From contig CT971583.1 in the NCBI GenBank assembly GCA_000063505.1, positions 1,891,918 through 1,955,917 of the forward strand: a DNA stretch of 64,000 nucleotides, given 5' to 3'. The stretch comes from Synechococcus sp. WH 7803. GTDB lineage: Bacteria; Cyanobacteriota; Cyanobacteriia; PCC-6307; Cyanobiaceae. This document shows positions 49,112-57,371 of this stretch, in pieces. How positions within the stretch are numbered: position 1 is the stretch's first letter; the number at the start of each line of letters is the position of its first letter. A model generated the notes under the pieces. That model saw nothing but the letters and a program-made list of their open reading frames with translations, had not been told where the DNA came from and searched no databases. The position numbers and the translations under genes were made by a program.

Positions 49112-50473
49112 TTAGGACTCCATTGTGTTGTTTTCTTGATTCAAGCGTTCCCTACGTTTTCTTAGGGCTAGCGGCAGATTGTCCTGATTAGCTTGAAGGA
49201 ACGTTGCTCTTGTATGAAGAAGATCACGGCTGAATGACCATTTCATCTCTTTATTTTTTGATAGTGCCCATAGAAGGATTGTCGCCAAAATGCTAAGTAT
49301 CAAACTCACAATCATCCAGAACAATGAGATACCGAGCTGGAATATTCTTTCTGGATCTTGAAGCTTCTCAAAGAATTGAACGAATGCCTCTCCTACGATC
49401 TGTTGGCCTGAGCGAATTTCTACTAGTCCTTTTTCGTTAATTTTGAATTCGCTTTTAAAAACTTCGGGGAAGTCTGACTGTAGAAATTGCAGAGGTGGAA
49501 CTGTGCCCAGCTTGGCGTTCCAGTTAGCGATATTTTCCTGCATTAAATCTGCCTGCTTCAAGTCTAAGGCGAGTTGCATGTCTGCTCTTTTACAAACCCC
49601 TGGGATTTGATTGACACCACCATATTTTTTTATTACCTGATCATTGGTCAATCCTCGTACTGATTCTTGTTGTGCATAGGTACCAAAGGCTTGAACGTAA
49701 ACACTTTCCCATTTTGCTGGCTCAAGAGTTTTGTCTATAGAGCGAAGTAATGTTTTCAGGGGCTCGCATGAATTCTTATAGTTAATCAGTTTTGGGTTTT
49801 TTAGGCTCTGAAGTTCTTCTAGTTTAGTCTGATTTTTTTCTAGTTGGTTTACCAAGACTTTGTTCGCGTACTCTCTTGTGATCCCTTCCTGATTGACCAG
49901 GATGTCAAAGCCAACTCCTGACAGAAATGTTTTAGCGAATGACAAGAGTATGAATAATGCCAGTCCTGTTGTTGCTACGGCTTCTTTCCCTTTTGATCTG
50001 TTTACGCTAAGTCGCCCAGCCACATTGGAGATCACCATTAAGCCAACTGAAATTCCTATTGCGGCCGGCAGGGCTGCCCACTTTAGGTAGTTAATCAGTG
50101 CAAACTGTACGAATGGAACCGTACTGATTCCATCCCAAAGAGTGCTTCCAGCCATCGTGTTGGCAGCTTTGGAGCAAGTCTCATCAAAGCTCTCTGTGCC
50201 ATACGATTGCCCCCTCATTGAACGCGCGGACGGCCAGAAAAATTCTCTCAGTTTTGACCGAAACCCGAAATACTTTTTAGAAACAATGTCTTCTTCTGTA
50301 GGAGCGACGCTCAACGTATCGCTCGCTGCCTCGTATAAGGCTGGTGAGTCATTCGCTGCTTTGACTAGGTATTCAAGATTGGGCTGGGCTTCAATCCATG
50401 TTGTGAGTTGATACGGGTAAACCTCAAACTCGCCATTGGCATCCTCATTCGTTACTCCTGGGGCTGTTGTCAT
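49112..50473 (-). CDS. Unknown membrane protein, first gene of the channel operon
   Basis: About 453 residues from the ATG at 50473, preceded by GGGAGG; a TTG two codons earlier is possible. Helices lie at about 134-155, 167-190 and 381-406. The 190 residues between the second and third, with Cys238 and Cys296 (C102 precedes the helices), may face the periplasm. The C-terminus is basic (LRKRRERLNQEN). No family recognised. AT-rich composition like the other three genes. Confidence 0.78.
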   Translation of the reverse strand: MTTAPGVTNEDANGEFEVYPYQLTTWIEAQPNLEYLVKAANDSPALYEAASDTLSVAPTEEDIVSKKYFGFRSKLREFFWPSARSMRGQSYGTESFDETCSKAANTMAGSTLWDGISTVPFVQFALINYLKWAALPAAIGISVGLMVISNVAGRLSVNRSKGKEAVATTGLALFILLSFAKTFLSGVGFDILVNQEGITREYANKVLVNQLEKNQTKLEELQSLKNPKLINYKNSCEPLKTLLRSIDKTLEPAKWESVYVQAFGTYAQQESVRGLTNDQVIKKYGGVNQIPGVCKRADMQLALDLKQADLMQENIANWNAKLGTVPPLQFLQSDFPEVFKSEFKINEKGLVEIRSGQQIVGEAFVQFFEKLQDPERIFQLGISLFWMIVSLILSILATILLWALSKNKEMKWSFSRDLLHTRATFLQANQDNLPLALRKRRERLNQENNTMES

Positions 50474-50617
50474 CCTCAAAAACCTCCCTGACGTTTGGTT
50501 AATTGACGCCGCACTTCAGCTTCTGTTGTCCCGTCCTTTTTGACATCCCCCATCTGGGGGAGATTCCGTAAGACCTATTGCGCCGATCAGACTGAGCTCT
50601 GAGTCACCACGCTGCCG

Positions 50618-50878
50618 ATGCTCTGCGCTGAACAGTTCTGCTTGAGGGTGCTGTCGGAACTGGATCAGAGGGAGACCGACTGGATGGGCTGCATGGAGAG
50701 CCGTGATCCAGAGGCAGTTGCCGCGGCCTACAGGCTGCTCGGGCACCACATGCAGCTGACGATTTAGCAGCTGGGGATGGTGATCAACGTCACCGAAGCG
50801 GTGATGGAGCTGGGATGCCCACAGACGGCTGAGCAACAAACAAGCGGACCCCGGTGTCCACTGCAACGGAATGGTTGA
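50618..50878 (+). pseudogene. Small ORF split by an in-frame amber codon
   Basis: Frame 50618-50878 reads as one coherent protein of about 85 residues (LSELDQRETDWMGCMESRDPEAVAAAYRLLGHHMQL, then LGMVINVTEAVMELGCPQTAEQ) except for TAG at 50765-50767. The codon after the stop is CAG, so a single CAG to TAG change in a neighbouring Gln codon would explain it. The long antisense frame across the same bases has no family-like features. Could be a pseudogene or two tiny ORFs. Confidence 0.35.
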
Positions 50879-50896
50879 GGGGGCCTTCCAGCCCCC
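50879..50896 (-). terminator. Hairpin at the 3' end of ssrA
   Basis: GGGGGC (50879-50884) pairs with GCCCCC (50891-50896) around a 6-nt loop, downstream of the tmRNA coding piece on the minus strand. There is no strong T-run, so a terminator is plausible only. Confidence 0.35.
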
Positions 50897-51152
50897 ATGA
50901 GTCATTTGGGTGATAAGGCTGACTTCACCCCATCTCCCCTAAGGGTCAGGCAGCAACAGGGGCTGCTTGACGGGAGAAACGAACGATGTTGTTCGCAGTT
51001 ACGGGTTTGCTCTCACCGAGCAGGCTTCAGTCACCCTCCTCATGCCCCGTCGAAACCATTGCAGCCCCGGAGAGGGGGAATGGAGCTGAGCGGAATCGAA
51101 CCGCTGTCCGAAACACTGGTGTGGATCACCTAGTCCGGAAGATCCGGACACT
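50897..51152 (-). ncRNA. ssrA: Permuted two-piece tmRNA
   Basis: On the minus strand the acceptor piece comes first: a GTCCGGA hairpin near 51133-51149, then the T-arm GCGGTTCGATTCCGC, ending CAGCTCC with discriminator A at 51081. A short spacer (51069-51080) follows. The coding piece begins GGGGCTG at 51068, pairing with CAGCTCC. The tag ANNIVRFSRQAAPVAA and TGA are encoded at 50996-50946. This permuted order is known for alpha-cyanobacteria. The outer ends are approximate. CCA is not encoded. Confidence 0.93.
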
Positions 51153-51175
51153 GCCATTGTGACAGCAGTGGTGAC

Positions 51176-52348
51176 GTGGAGCACAGCAGCGTGGGGAGGG
51201 AACACCGCCATCCACCCAAACGGCTGCCCTGCATCGCCGTGCTGCCCCAGGGCCTCGAAGCCATCGGTGCTGACGAACTCAGTGCTCTTGGCGCCAAAGA
51301 GGTGAAGCCCTTGCGCCGTGCGGCGTCTTTTGAAGCCGACATGGCCTGCCTCTACAGGCTGCATCTACAGGCGCGATTGCCGTTTCGCCTGCTGCGCGAA
51401 ATGAGCCATTTCCGCTGCAATGGGCGTGATGACCTCTACGACGGCATCCAGCAGGCCCTCGACTGGGAACGCTGGTTGCATCCCTCCATGAGCTTCCGGG
51501 TGGATGTCACCGGCACGGCCCCGGGCCTGAACCACAGCCATTTCACGGCCCTTCAGGTGAAAAATGCGGTGATCGATCGGCAGCGGGACCTTTGGGGAGA
51601 ACGCTCGTCCATCGACCTTGAAGAGCCCGATCTGAACCTGCACCTGCATCTGCACCGCGGCGAAGCCACACTCAGCCTCGATGGCTCCGGCGGCAGCCTG
51701 CACCGGCGCGGTTACCGCGCGGCCATGGGCGCGGCGCCCTTGAAGGAAAATCTGGCCGCTGGTCTGATCCGACTCTCCGGCTGGGATGGCACAACACCCC
51801 TTGTGGATCCTCTCTGCGGTTCCGGCACCCTGCTGATCGAAGCAGCAGCCATGGCGTTGCAGCTTCCAGCAGGACTCGATCGTGTCTTCGCTCTTGAAAG
51901 CTGGGCTGATTTCAACCTGGATCAATGGAACGCTGAACGACAACGCGCTCAGGGCCGGGCATGCCGAGAGCGGAAACTTCCTCTGATTCAAGGATTTGAA
52001 GCCGATTCCAGCATCGCCGATCAAGCCAGGGCCAACGTTCAGGCCGCAGGCCTGGAGCACAGCGTTGAGATCAAGACGGGATCGTTCCACAACTTCGCCC
52101 TGCCCCAGGGACCTGGAACGCTGGTGTGCAATCCGCCCTATGGCGAACGCATCGGCGCGGGAAGCGATCTGGAGAGTCTTTATTCCGATCTGGGCCGCTA
52201 CGCCAAAGAGCACGCATCGGGATGGGCGCTGTGGGTGCTCAGCGGCAACCCCCAGCTCACTGGAGCCCTGCGCATGAAGGCCACCCGCAGGATTCCGATC
52301 AGCAATGGCGGCATCGACTGCCGCTGGTTGCACTACGACGTGCGCTGA
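51176..52348 (+). CDS. RlmL-like 23S rRNA (guanine-N2) methyltransferase
   Basis: 390 residues. A THUMP-containing N-terminal part is followed by a class I methyltransferase. Motifs are the SAM-binding PLVDPLCGSGTLLIEAAAMAL and the catalytic TLVCNPPYGERIG typical of N2-guanine or N6-adenine methylases. The THUMP region includes HSHFTALQVKNAVIDR. Divergent from ssrA, with only about 25 bp between. GTG or TTG starts nearby cannot be excluded. Confidence 0.9.
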   Translation: MEHSSVGREHRHPPKRLPCIAVLPQGLEAIGADELSALGAKEVKPLRRAASFEADMACLYRLHLQARLPFRLLREMSHFRCNGRDDLYDGIQQALDWERWLHPSMSFRVDVTGTAPGLNHSHFTALQVKNAVIDRQRDLWGERSSIDLEEPDLNLHLHLHRGEATLSLDGSGGSLHRRGYRAAMGAAPLKENLAAGLIRLSGWDGTTPLVDPLCGSGTLLIEAAAMALQLPAGLDRVFALESWADFNLDQWNAERQRAQGRACRERKLPLIQGFEADSSIADQARANVQAAGLEHSVEIKTGSFHNFALPQGPGTLVCNPPYGERIGAGSDLESLYSDLGRYAKEHASGWALWVLSGNPQLTGALRMKATRRIPISNGGIDCRWLHYDVR

Positions 52349-52351
52349 AGC

Positions 52352-52750
52352 TCAGCGGCCGAGAACAGCGCGGGTCGTGCGTGACAGCCCCTCAAGGGTC
52401 TGGGGCAGGTAAGGGCCCTTGGCCAGCATCCCTCCCACGCGCAGGCTGATGCCAGCCACCACCAGGTTGAGCACAGCCAAACCGAGTAACGCTTGAAGCA
52501 GGGACCACTCCCAAGCCTCGAGCACCCAAACCAACAGGGCGGCTTCTGCGGCCACCAAGGCCAGCAGCATCAAGGTGCCACCCATGGCCAGAAACACGCC
52601 ACCACTGATCAAGCGGCGTTTTTCACGATCCACTTCTTGGAGTGCAATGCGCACATGCAGATCCATCACGGAACCCGCCAGCGCCGTCACCCTGGCGGCT
52701 GCGCCAAGCCCGCGCGGACGTGGCTCTTGGGAACGCGGCAGTTCGCTCAT
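52352..52750 (-). CDS. Holin-superfamily (Phage_holin_3_6-like) membrane protein
   Basis: 132 residues. Helices at about 48-75 and 88-108 (FLAMGGTLMLLALVAAEAALLVW, LLGLAVLNLVVAGISL) and an amphipathic segment before them (VMDLHVRIALQEVDREKRRLISG) are typical. In bacteria this family sits with DUF883/YqjD-type proteins, as here. No evidence that it is a phage remnant. Overlaps the upstream gene by four bases. Confidence 0.8.
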   Translation of the reverse strand: MSELPRSQEPRPRGLGAAARVTALAGSVMDLHVRIALQEVDREKRRLISGGVFLAMGGTLMLLALVAAEAALLVWVLEAWEWSLLQALLGLAVLNLVVAGISLRVGGMLAKGPYLPQTLEGLSRTTRAVLGR

Positions 52751-53187
52751 GAGGACCGCCGACCGCCGCTGAGCAACGCACCCACCAACACCCCGATTCC
52801 AGCAGCCACAGCCACGGACAGGAGAGGCCGCTCCCGCAGGGGCTTCTCGATTTTCGGCCGCAGGGTGCGGTTGAGATCATCCAGCAACTGCTCAAGTTGC
52901 TCTTCGAGGGGCTCAAGACTGTCAGCCAGATGGCGGGACCGGTCTCCGGCCTGATGCATCAGCTCCTCAAGCTGATGGCGCACCGTCATCGAGGCTCGAT
53001 CGGAGTGCGTGGCAATCAGATGCACCACATCATCAAAGCTTCCGCGGGTTGCTTCCAGAGCCTGATGGGTCACTTCCGGCCAGCGCCGCTGAATCTCAGG
53101 CAGGAGCGTTTCAAAGCGATCTCTGAAGCGATGCGCCAGATCCTGGGGTTCCGCAGTCGACTCGGCAGGGGATGGAGCTGAATCCAT
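52747..53187 (-). CDS. DUF883/YqjD-like membrane-anchored protein
   Basis: 146 residues from the ATG at 53187. A helical heptad-rich body (VRHQLEELMHQAGDRSRHLADSLEPLEEQLEQLLDDLN) leads to a C-terminal glycine-rich helix and anchor (RPLLSVAVAAGIGVLVGALLSGG), the YqjD/ElaB pattern. Such proteins tether ribosomes or shape membranes in enterobacteria; the role here is unknown. The in-frame extension to 53682 is antisense to another gene and was discarded. Confidence 0.8.
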   Translation of the reverse strand: MDSAPSPAESTAEPQDLAHRFRDRFETLLPEIQRRWPEVTHQALEATRGSFDDVVHLIATHSDRASMTVRHQLEELMHQAGDRSRHLADSLEPLEEQLEQLLDDLNRTLRPKIEKPLRERPLLSVAVAAGIGVLVGALLSGGRRSS

Positions 53188-53232
53188 GGCGATCCTGGTG
53201 GCCACCTGCAGGGTAGGGGTGGTGTCCTGCGG

Positions 53233-53628
53233 ATGAAACCCATGCCCGTCGATCCACACCGATACGTGCTGCTTGAGCATTTCGGCGCCCCGGATGATCC
53301 CCGGGGTTGCCACCTCGACCTCCTGCTGGAAGACGGTGACAGTTGCCGCAGCTGGCGGCTGGAAACGATCCCGCTCCTCAACGGCCCTGGCCAGAGCGCC
53401 ACGCCGCTCCCCCCCCACCGGCTGGTCTGGCTCGATCGAGAGGCCGCAGCGGTGTCGGGAGGACGGGGTTGGGCGCGACGGGTGGTGGGGGGGCACTACC
53501 GCGGCACTCTTCCAGCGACGTCGGATACGCCGTTCAGCCTGGACCTTGAAGGGATGGCGGCGATCGGGATGCCGGATCCAGTCTGTCTCTCCCTGATCGG
53601 AGGACTGTGCCGCCTCAGCCAGCCTTGA
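53233..53628 (+). CDS. LigD 3'-phosphoesterase-like domain protein
   Basis: 131 residues forming one domain: YVLLEHFGAPDDPRGCHLDLLLEDGDSCRSWRL matches the start of LigD phosphoesterase-like domains (xEH...HxDLxLE). LigD domains usually occur fused to a DNA ligase; here it stands alone and no ligase or Ku gene is in view. It may act on DNA ends, but the residues beyond the His/Asp core are too diverged to be sure. Confidence 0.75.
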   Translation: MKPMPVDPHRYVLLEHFGAPDDPRGCHLDLLLEDGDSCRSWRLETIPLLNGPGQSATPLPPHRLVWLDREAAAVSGGRGWARRVVGGHYRGTLPATSDTPFSLDLEGMAAIGMPDPVCLSLIGGLCRLSQP

Positions 53629-53705
53629 GGTGAACAACCTGTACGCAACGCTTGAGCTTTTCAAGGGCTTCGCTAATTTCAATGCGCTGACAGCCGTGCC
53701 CCCTG

Positions 53706-56700
53706 TTGGTTCATATCAATCAAGTTGGGCTCACGCACTTCAAGTCCTTCGGCGGGGCGATGACCATCCCCCTGGAGCCGGGCTTCACGGTGGTGACCGG
53801 GCCGAATGGATCCGGCAAAAGCAACATTCTTGATGGCGTGCTGTTCTGCCTCGGGCTCGCGAACAGCCGTGGCATGCGCGCCGATCGCTTGCCCGATCTT
53901 GTGAACAGCGGGGTTCTCAAGGCTGGCAAGTCTGCTGAAACCACGGTGAGCGTGCGCTTCGACCTCTCGGACTGGCAACCCGATGCCGCCGAAGAGGGCA
54001 TCGAGGCTCCAGAGGAAGGTCCCTGGATCAGGCCTGATCAAACCGAGTGGACGGTGACCCGCAAATTACGGGTGATGCCGGGCGGCTCCTACAGCAGCAG
54101 TTACAGCGCCGACGGAATCCCTTGCAACCTGCAGCAGCTCCAAACCCAGCTGCGACGGCTTCGCATCGACCCCGAGGGAAGCAACGTGGTGATGCAGGGG
54201 GATGTGACCCGCATCGTGTCGATGAGCAACCGGGACCGCCGCGGCCTTATCGATGAATTGGCGGGGGTGGCCTTGTTCGACACCCGCATCGAACAGACCC
54301 GCAGAAAACTCGACGACGTACAGGAACGGCAGGAACGCTGCCGGATCGTGGAACAGGAACTTCTGGCCGCACGTCAGCGGCTGGAGAAGGATTGCGCCAA
54401 GGCTCGGGCCTATCAGGAGCTGCGTGAACAGCTCCAGCTGGGTCGCCGGCAGGAGCTGGTTTTGGCTTACGAAGCCGCCCAGGCCGAGCGCCGCCGCCTG
54501 CAGCAGCGGCATCAAGACCTCGGTGATCAAGACACCCGCGACTCCCAAGCCCTGGAGGAGCAGGAAACAACACTGCAAGAAGCGGCCACCAAGCTGAAAA
54601 CCCTTCAGGACAACGTCAAGGCGCTGGGGGAAGACCAGTTGCTGGGTGTGCAGGCTGAGCTGGCTGGCCTCGACCCCGAAAACCGGGAACTGGAGCGGCA
54701 GGCCGCGCAGCACCAGCAGGAGGGGGAACGGCTTCAGGCCGTGCGCCATGACCTCCAGGCACGCAGAGGACAGATCCAGTCCGAATCGGAGTCGCTTCGG
54801 CTCAGCGCTGATCCGAGCGGGCTCGCCCAGGCGGAACAGGATTGCCGGGATGCAGAAGCCGCCGTGGAGCGATCCCGACGCCAGCTCGGTGAAGTGGCCG
54901 GCCGTTCAGGCACCTGGATTGAGGAGCAACGCCAGCGCAGCTCCCGACGCCAGCAATTGCAGGTCTCCCTGGCCCCCCTGCAGGAAGAGCGTCAGCAACT
55001 CAAAGAGCGGCTGCGCCAAGCAGAAGAGCGCAGGCTCGACCTGGAGCAGGAGCGGGATCAAGACGGCGCAGAAGACCACAAGGTGCAGACGCTTCTGGCA
55101 CAACTCGAACAGGAATGGCAAGCCCTGCTCAACACGATCCGTACAGGACAGGAGCAGCTGCAGCAGCTGGCTGAGTCGTTGGCGATTCAGCAGCGCACCC
55201 GCACCCGTTTGGCACAGGAGCAGACCCGACTCGAACGGGACATCGCACGCCAGGACAGTCGGCGTGAAGCCCTTCAGGAGAGCCGCGGCACTGGAGCCCT
55301 GCGCCTTCTGCTCGAATCAGGACTGGAGGGAATCCATGGGCCGGTCGCCCAGCTCGGCGAGGTGGAAGACCGCCATCGCATGGCCCTCGAGGTGGCGGCC
55401 GGTGCGCGCATGGGCCAGGTGGTGGTGGATAACGACCGCATCGCGGCACGGGCCATCGATCTCCTCAAGAGCCGCAGAGCCGGACGACTCACCTTTCTGC
55501 CACTCAACAAGATCCGGGCTCCCGGCGGTGGCGGCGGCGCCGCCATGGCCCGTGGTCGCAGACCGGACGGCGGCAACGCCGATGGCCTGATCGGCAGAGC
55601 CGTCGATTTGATTCGCTACGAACCGATTTACGGCGACGTGTTCGCCTACGTCTTCGGTGACACCCAGGTGTTCACGGACCTGGGCAGTGCACGCCGCGTC
55701 CTGGGCCGCTCCCGCGCTGTCACCCTCGACGGCGAGCTTCTGGAGAAGAGCGGAGCCATGACCGGCGGAAGCCTGGGGCAGCGCAGCGGCGGCCTGAGCT
55801 TCGGCGTCAGCAACGAGGGTGACGACGCGGCTCCCCTGCGCCAACGCCTCCTGGAGCTTGGAGAAACCCTGGCTGCCTGCTGCCGGGAAGAGCAACGCTT
55901 ATCGGCACAACTTGAGGAGCAGCGCCCCGGATTGCGCCAACTTGAGCAACGCCAGGCAGCCCTGGAGGCGGAACGCCAAGCAGCGCGCCGCTCCCACGGC
56001 CCCCTGCTGGAACGGCTGCAGCAACGCCAGCGCAGGCTTCAAGAGCTGCAGGAAACAGGCAGCAAGGAGAGCCGTCGGCTCCAGGAGATCGAAACGGCGC
56101 TGACGCCGCTGCAGACCGAGCTCCAGCAACTGGATCAGCAGGACTCCAAGGAGGAAAGCAACGCAGACGCCGAGCGCTGGCAAGCCCTCCAACAGACCCT
56201 GGAACAGGCCGACGGAGCCCTGGAGACGGCCCGCCGTCAGCGCGACACCTTGCTGCAGCAGGACCGGGAGCGGCAGATGTCGGGTCAGCGCTTGGCCGAT
56301 CAGCTGCAGGCTGTCGAGCGCGAGGAGCAATCCCTCCAGGAAGCGGTGAAAACCCTTGCCGAAACCCATGGCCGTTGGAAACAGCAGCAGCAGGATCTGA
56401 AAACGCGGCGCGATGCCCTCAACGCGCAACAGCAGGAGCTGCAGACTCGCTTCGGCGAGGAACGTCGCGCCCGCGATGAAGCGGAGGCCGCCGTTGCGGA
56501 GCTACGCCAGGCGCTGCAGCAGGCGCGCTGGAACCTCGAACGGTTGCGTGAGGAACGCGTGAGCCTGGAGGAGCAGTTGCGCAGCGGCAGCCTTCGCCTG
56601 GAGGAACTGAAGTCCTCCCTTCCAGACCCGCTGCCGGAGATCAGCGACGCCATTCGTGAGGGTGGAGTGGAGGCCCTGCAAGAGCAACTCCAGCAACTGC

Positions 56701-57311
56701 AACGGCGCATGGAGGCCCTCGAGCCAGTGAACATGCTGGCGCTGGAAGAGCTACAGGAGCTCGAACAACGCCTTGGCGATCTCGGCGAACGCCTGGATGT
56801 GCTGAGCCAGGAACGGGAAGAACTGCTGCTTCGGATCGGAACGGTGGCCACGCTCCGCCAGGAGGCCTTCATGGAGGCTTTCGAGGCGGTGGATGGTCAT
56901 TTCCGCGAGATTTTCGCGAGCCTCTCCGATGGCGACGGCAAGCTCCAACTCGACAATGCCGATGACCCCCTCGAGGGAGGTCTGACCCTGGTCGCCCACC
57001 CCAAGGGCAAGGCCGTGCGTCGTCTGGCAGCCATGTCAGGCGGAGAGAAATCCCTCACCGCACTGAGCTTCCTGTTTGCGCTGCAACGCTTCAGGCCATC
57101 GCCCTTTTACGCCCTTGATGAAGTGGACAGTTTTCTGGACGGGGTGAATGTGGAACGTTTGGCGGCGCTGATCGCCCGGCAGGCCGAACAAGCCCAGTTC
57201 CTTGTGGTGAGCCACCGCAGGCCCATGATCGGTGCCTCGACCAGAACCATTGGTGTGACCCAGGCTCGGGGCGCTCACACCCAGGTGATTGGCCTCCCGG
57301 ATGCCGCCTGA
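53706..57311 (+). CDS. smc: Chromosome segregation protein SMC
   Basis: 1201 residues, full length. Walker A TGPNGSGKSNILDG at the N-terminus, about 450 residues of coiled coil, the hinge around residues 535-665 (GIHGPVAQLGEVEDRHRMALEVAAG), a second coiled coil and the C-terminal signature MSGGEKSLTALSFLFALQ with ALDEVDSFLDGVN. Forms ATP-dependent DNA loops with ScpA/B. The TTG start at 53706 fits the family N-terminus HINQVGLTHFKSF. Confidence 0.95.
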   Translation: MVHINQVGLTHFKSFGGAMTIPLEPGFTVVTGPNGSGKSNILDGVLFCLGLANSRGMRADRLPDLVNSGVLKAGKSAETTVSVRFDLSDWQPDAAEEGIEAPEEGPWIRPDQTEWTVTRKLRVMPGGSYSSSYSADGIPCNLQQLQTQLRRLRIDPEGSNVVMQGDVTRIVSMSNRDRRGLIDELAGVALFDTRIEQTRRKLDDVQERQERCRIVEQELLAARQRLEKDCAKARAYQELREQLQLGRRQELVLAYEAAQAERRRLQQRHQDLGDQDTRDSQALEEQETTLQEAATKLKTLQDNVKALGEDQLLGVQAELAGLDPENRELERQAAQHQQEGERLQAVRHDLQARRGQIQSESESLRLSADPSGLAQAEQDCRDAEAAVERSRRQLGEVAGRSGTWIEEQRQRSSRRQQLQVSLAPLQEERQQLKERLRQAEERRLDLEQERDQDGAEDHKVQTLLAQLEQEWQALLNTIRTGQEQLQQLAESLAIQQRTRTRLAQEQTRLERDIARQDSRREALQESRGTGALRLLLESGLEGIHGPVAQLGEVEDRHRMALEVAAGARMGQVVVDNDRIAARAIDLLKSRRAGRLTFLPLNKIRAPGGGGGAAMARGRRPDGGNADGLIGRAVDLIRYEPIYGDVFAYVFGDTQVFTDLGSARRVLGRSRAVTLDGELLEKSGAMTGGSLGQRSGGLSFGVSNEGDDAAPLRQRLLELGETLAACCREEQRLSAQLEEQRPGLRQLEQRQAALEAERQAARRSHGPLLERLQQRQRRLQELQETGSKESRRLQEIETALTPLQTELQQLDQQDSKEESNADAERWQALQQTLEQADGALETARRQRDTLLQQDRERQMSGQRLADQLQAVEREEQSLQEAVKTLAETHGRWKQQQQDLKTRRDALNAQQQELQTRFGEERRARDEAEAAVAELRQALQQARWNLERLREERVSLEEQLRSGSLRLEELKSSLPDPLPEISDAIREGGVEALQEQLQQLQRRMEALEPVNMLALEELQELEQRLGDLGERLDVLSQEREELLLRIGTVATLRQEAFMEAFEAVDGHFREIFASLSDGDGKLQLDNADDPLEGGLTLVAHPKGKAVRRLAAMSGGEKSLTALSFLFALQRFRPSPFYALDEVDSFLDGVNVERLAALIARQAEQAQFLVVSHRRPMIGASTRTIGVTQARGAHTQVIGLPDAA

Positions 57312-57371
57312 CGGGCCGGTTTCTGCTCCTTGCGTCAAAATGGCGCAAATCCCTCCGGCTGAGGCCTGCGG

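Noticed and set aside
46523..50473. Naming the operon as Zorya type I, II or III
   Set aside because: Only the ZorA/ZorB-like core is recognisable; the two other proteins do not resemble ZorC, D, E, F or G.
50516..50905. A 129-codon frame on the minus strand overlapping ssrA
   Set aside because: His/Gln/Pro-rich with no motif; the plus-strand frame is more coherent, and the 5' part lies near tmRNA.
52352..52750. A prophage remnant because of a holin-type protein
   Set aside because: No other phage gene is nearby, and holin-fold proteins beside DUF883-type genes are ordinary chromosomal pairs.
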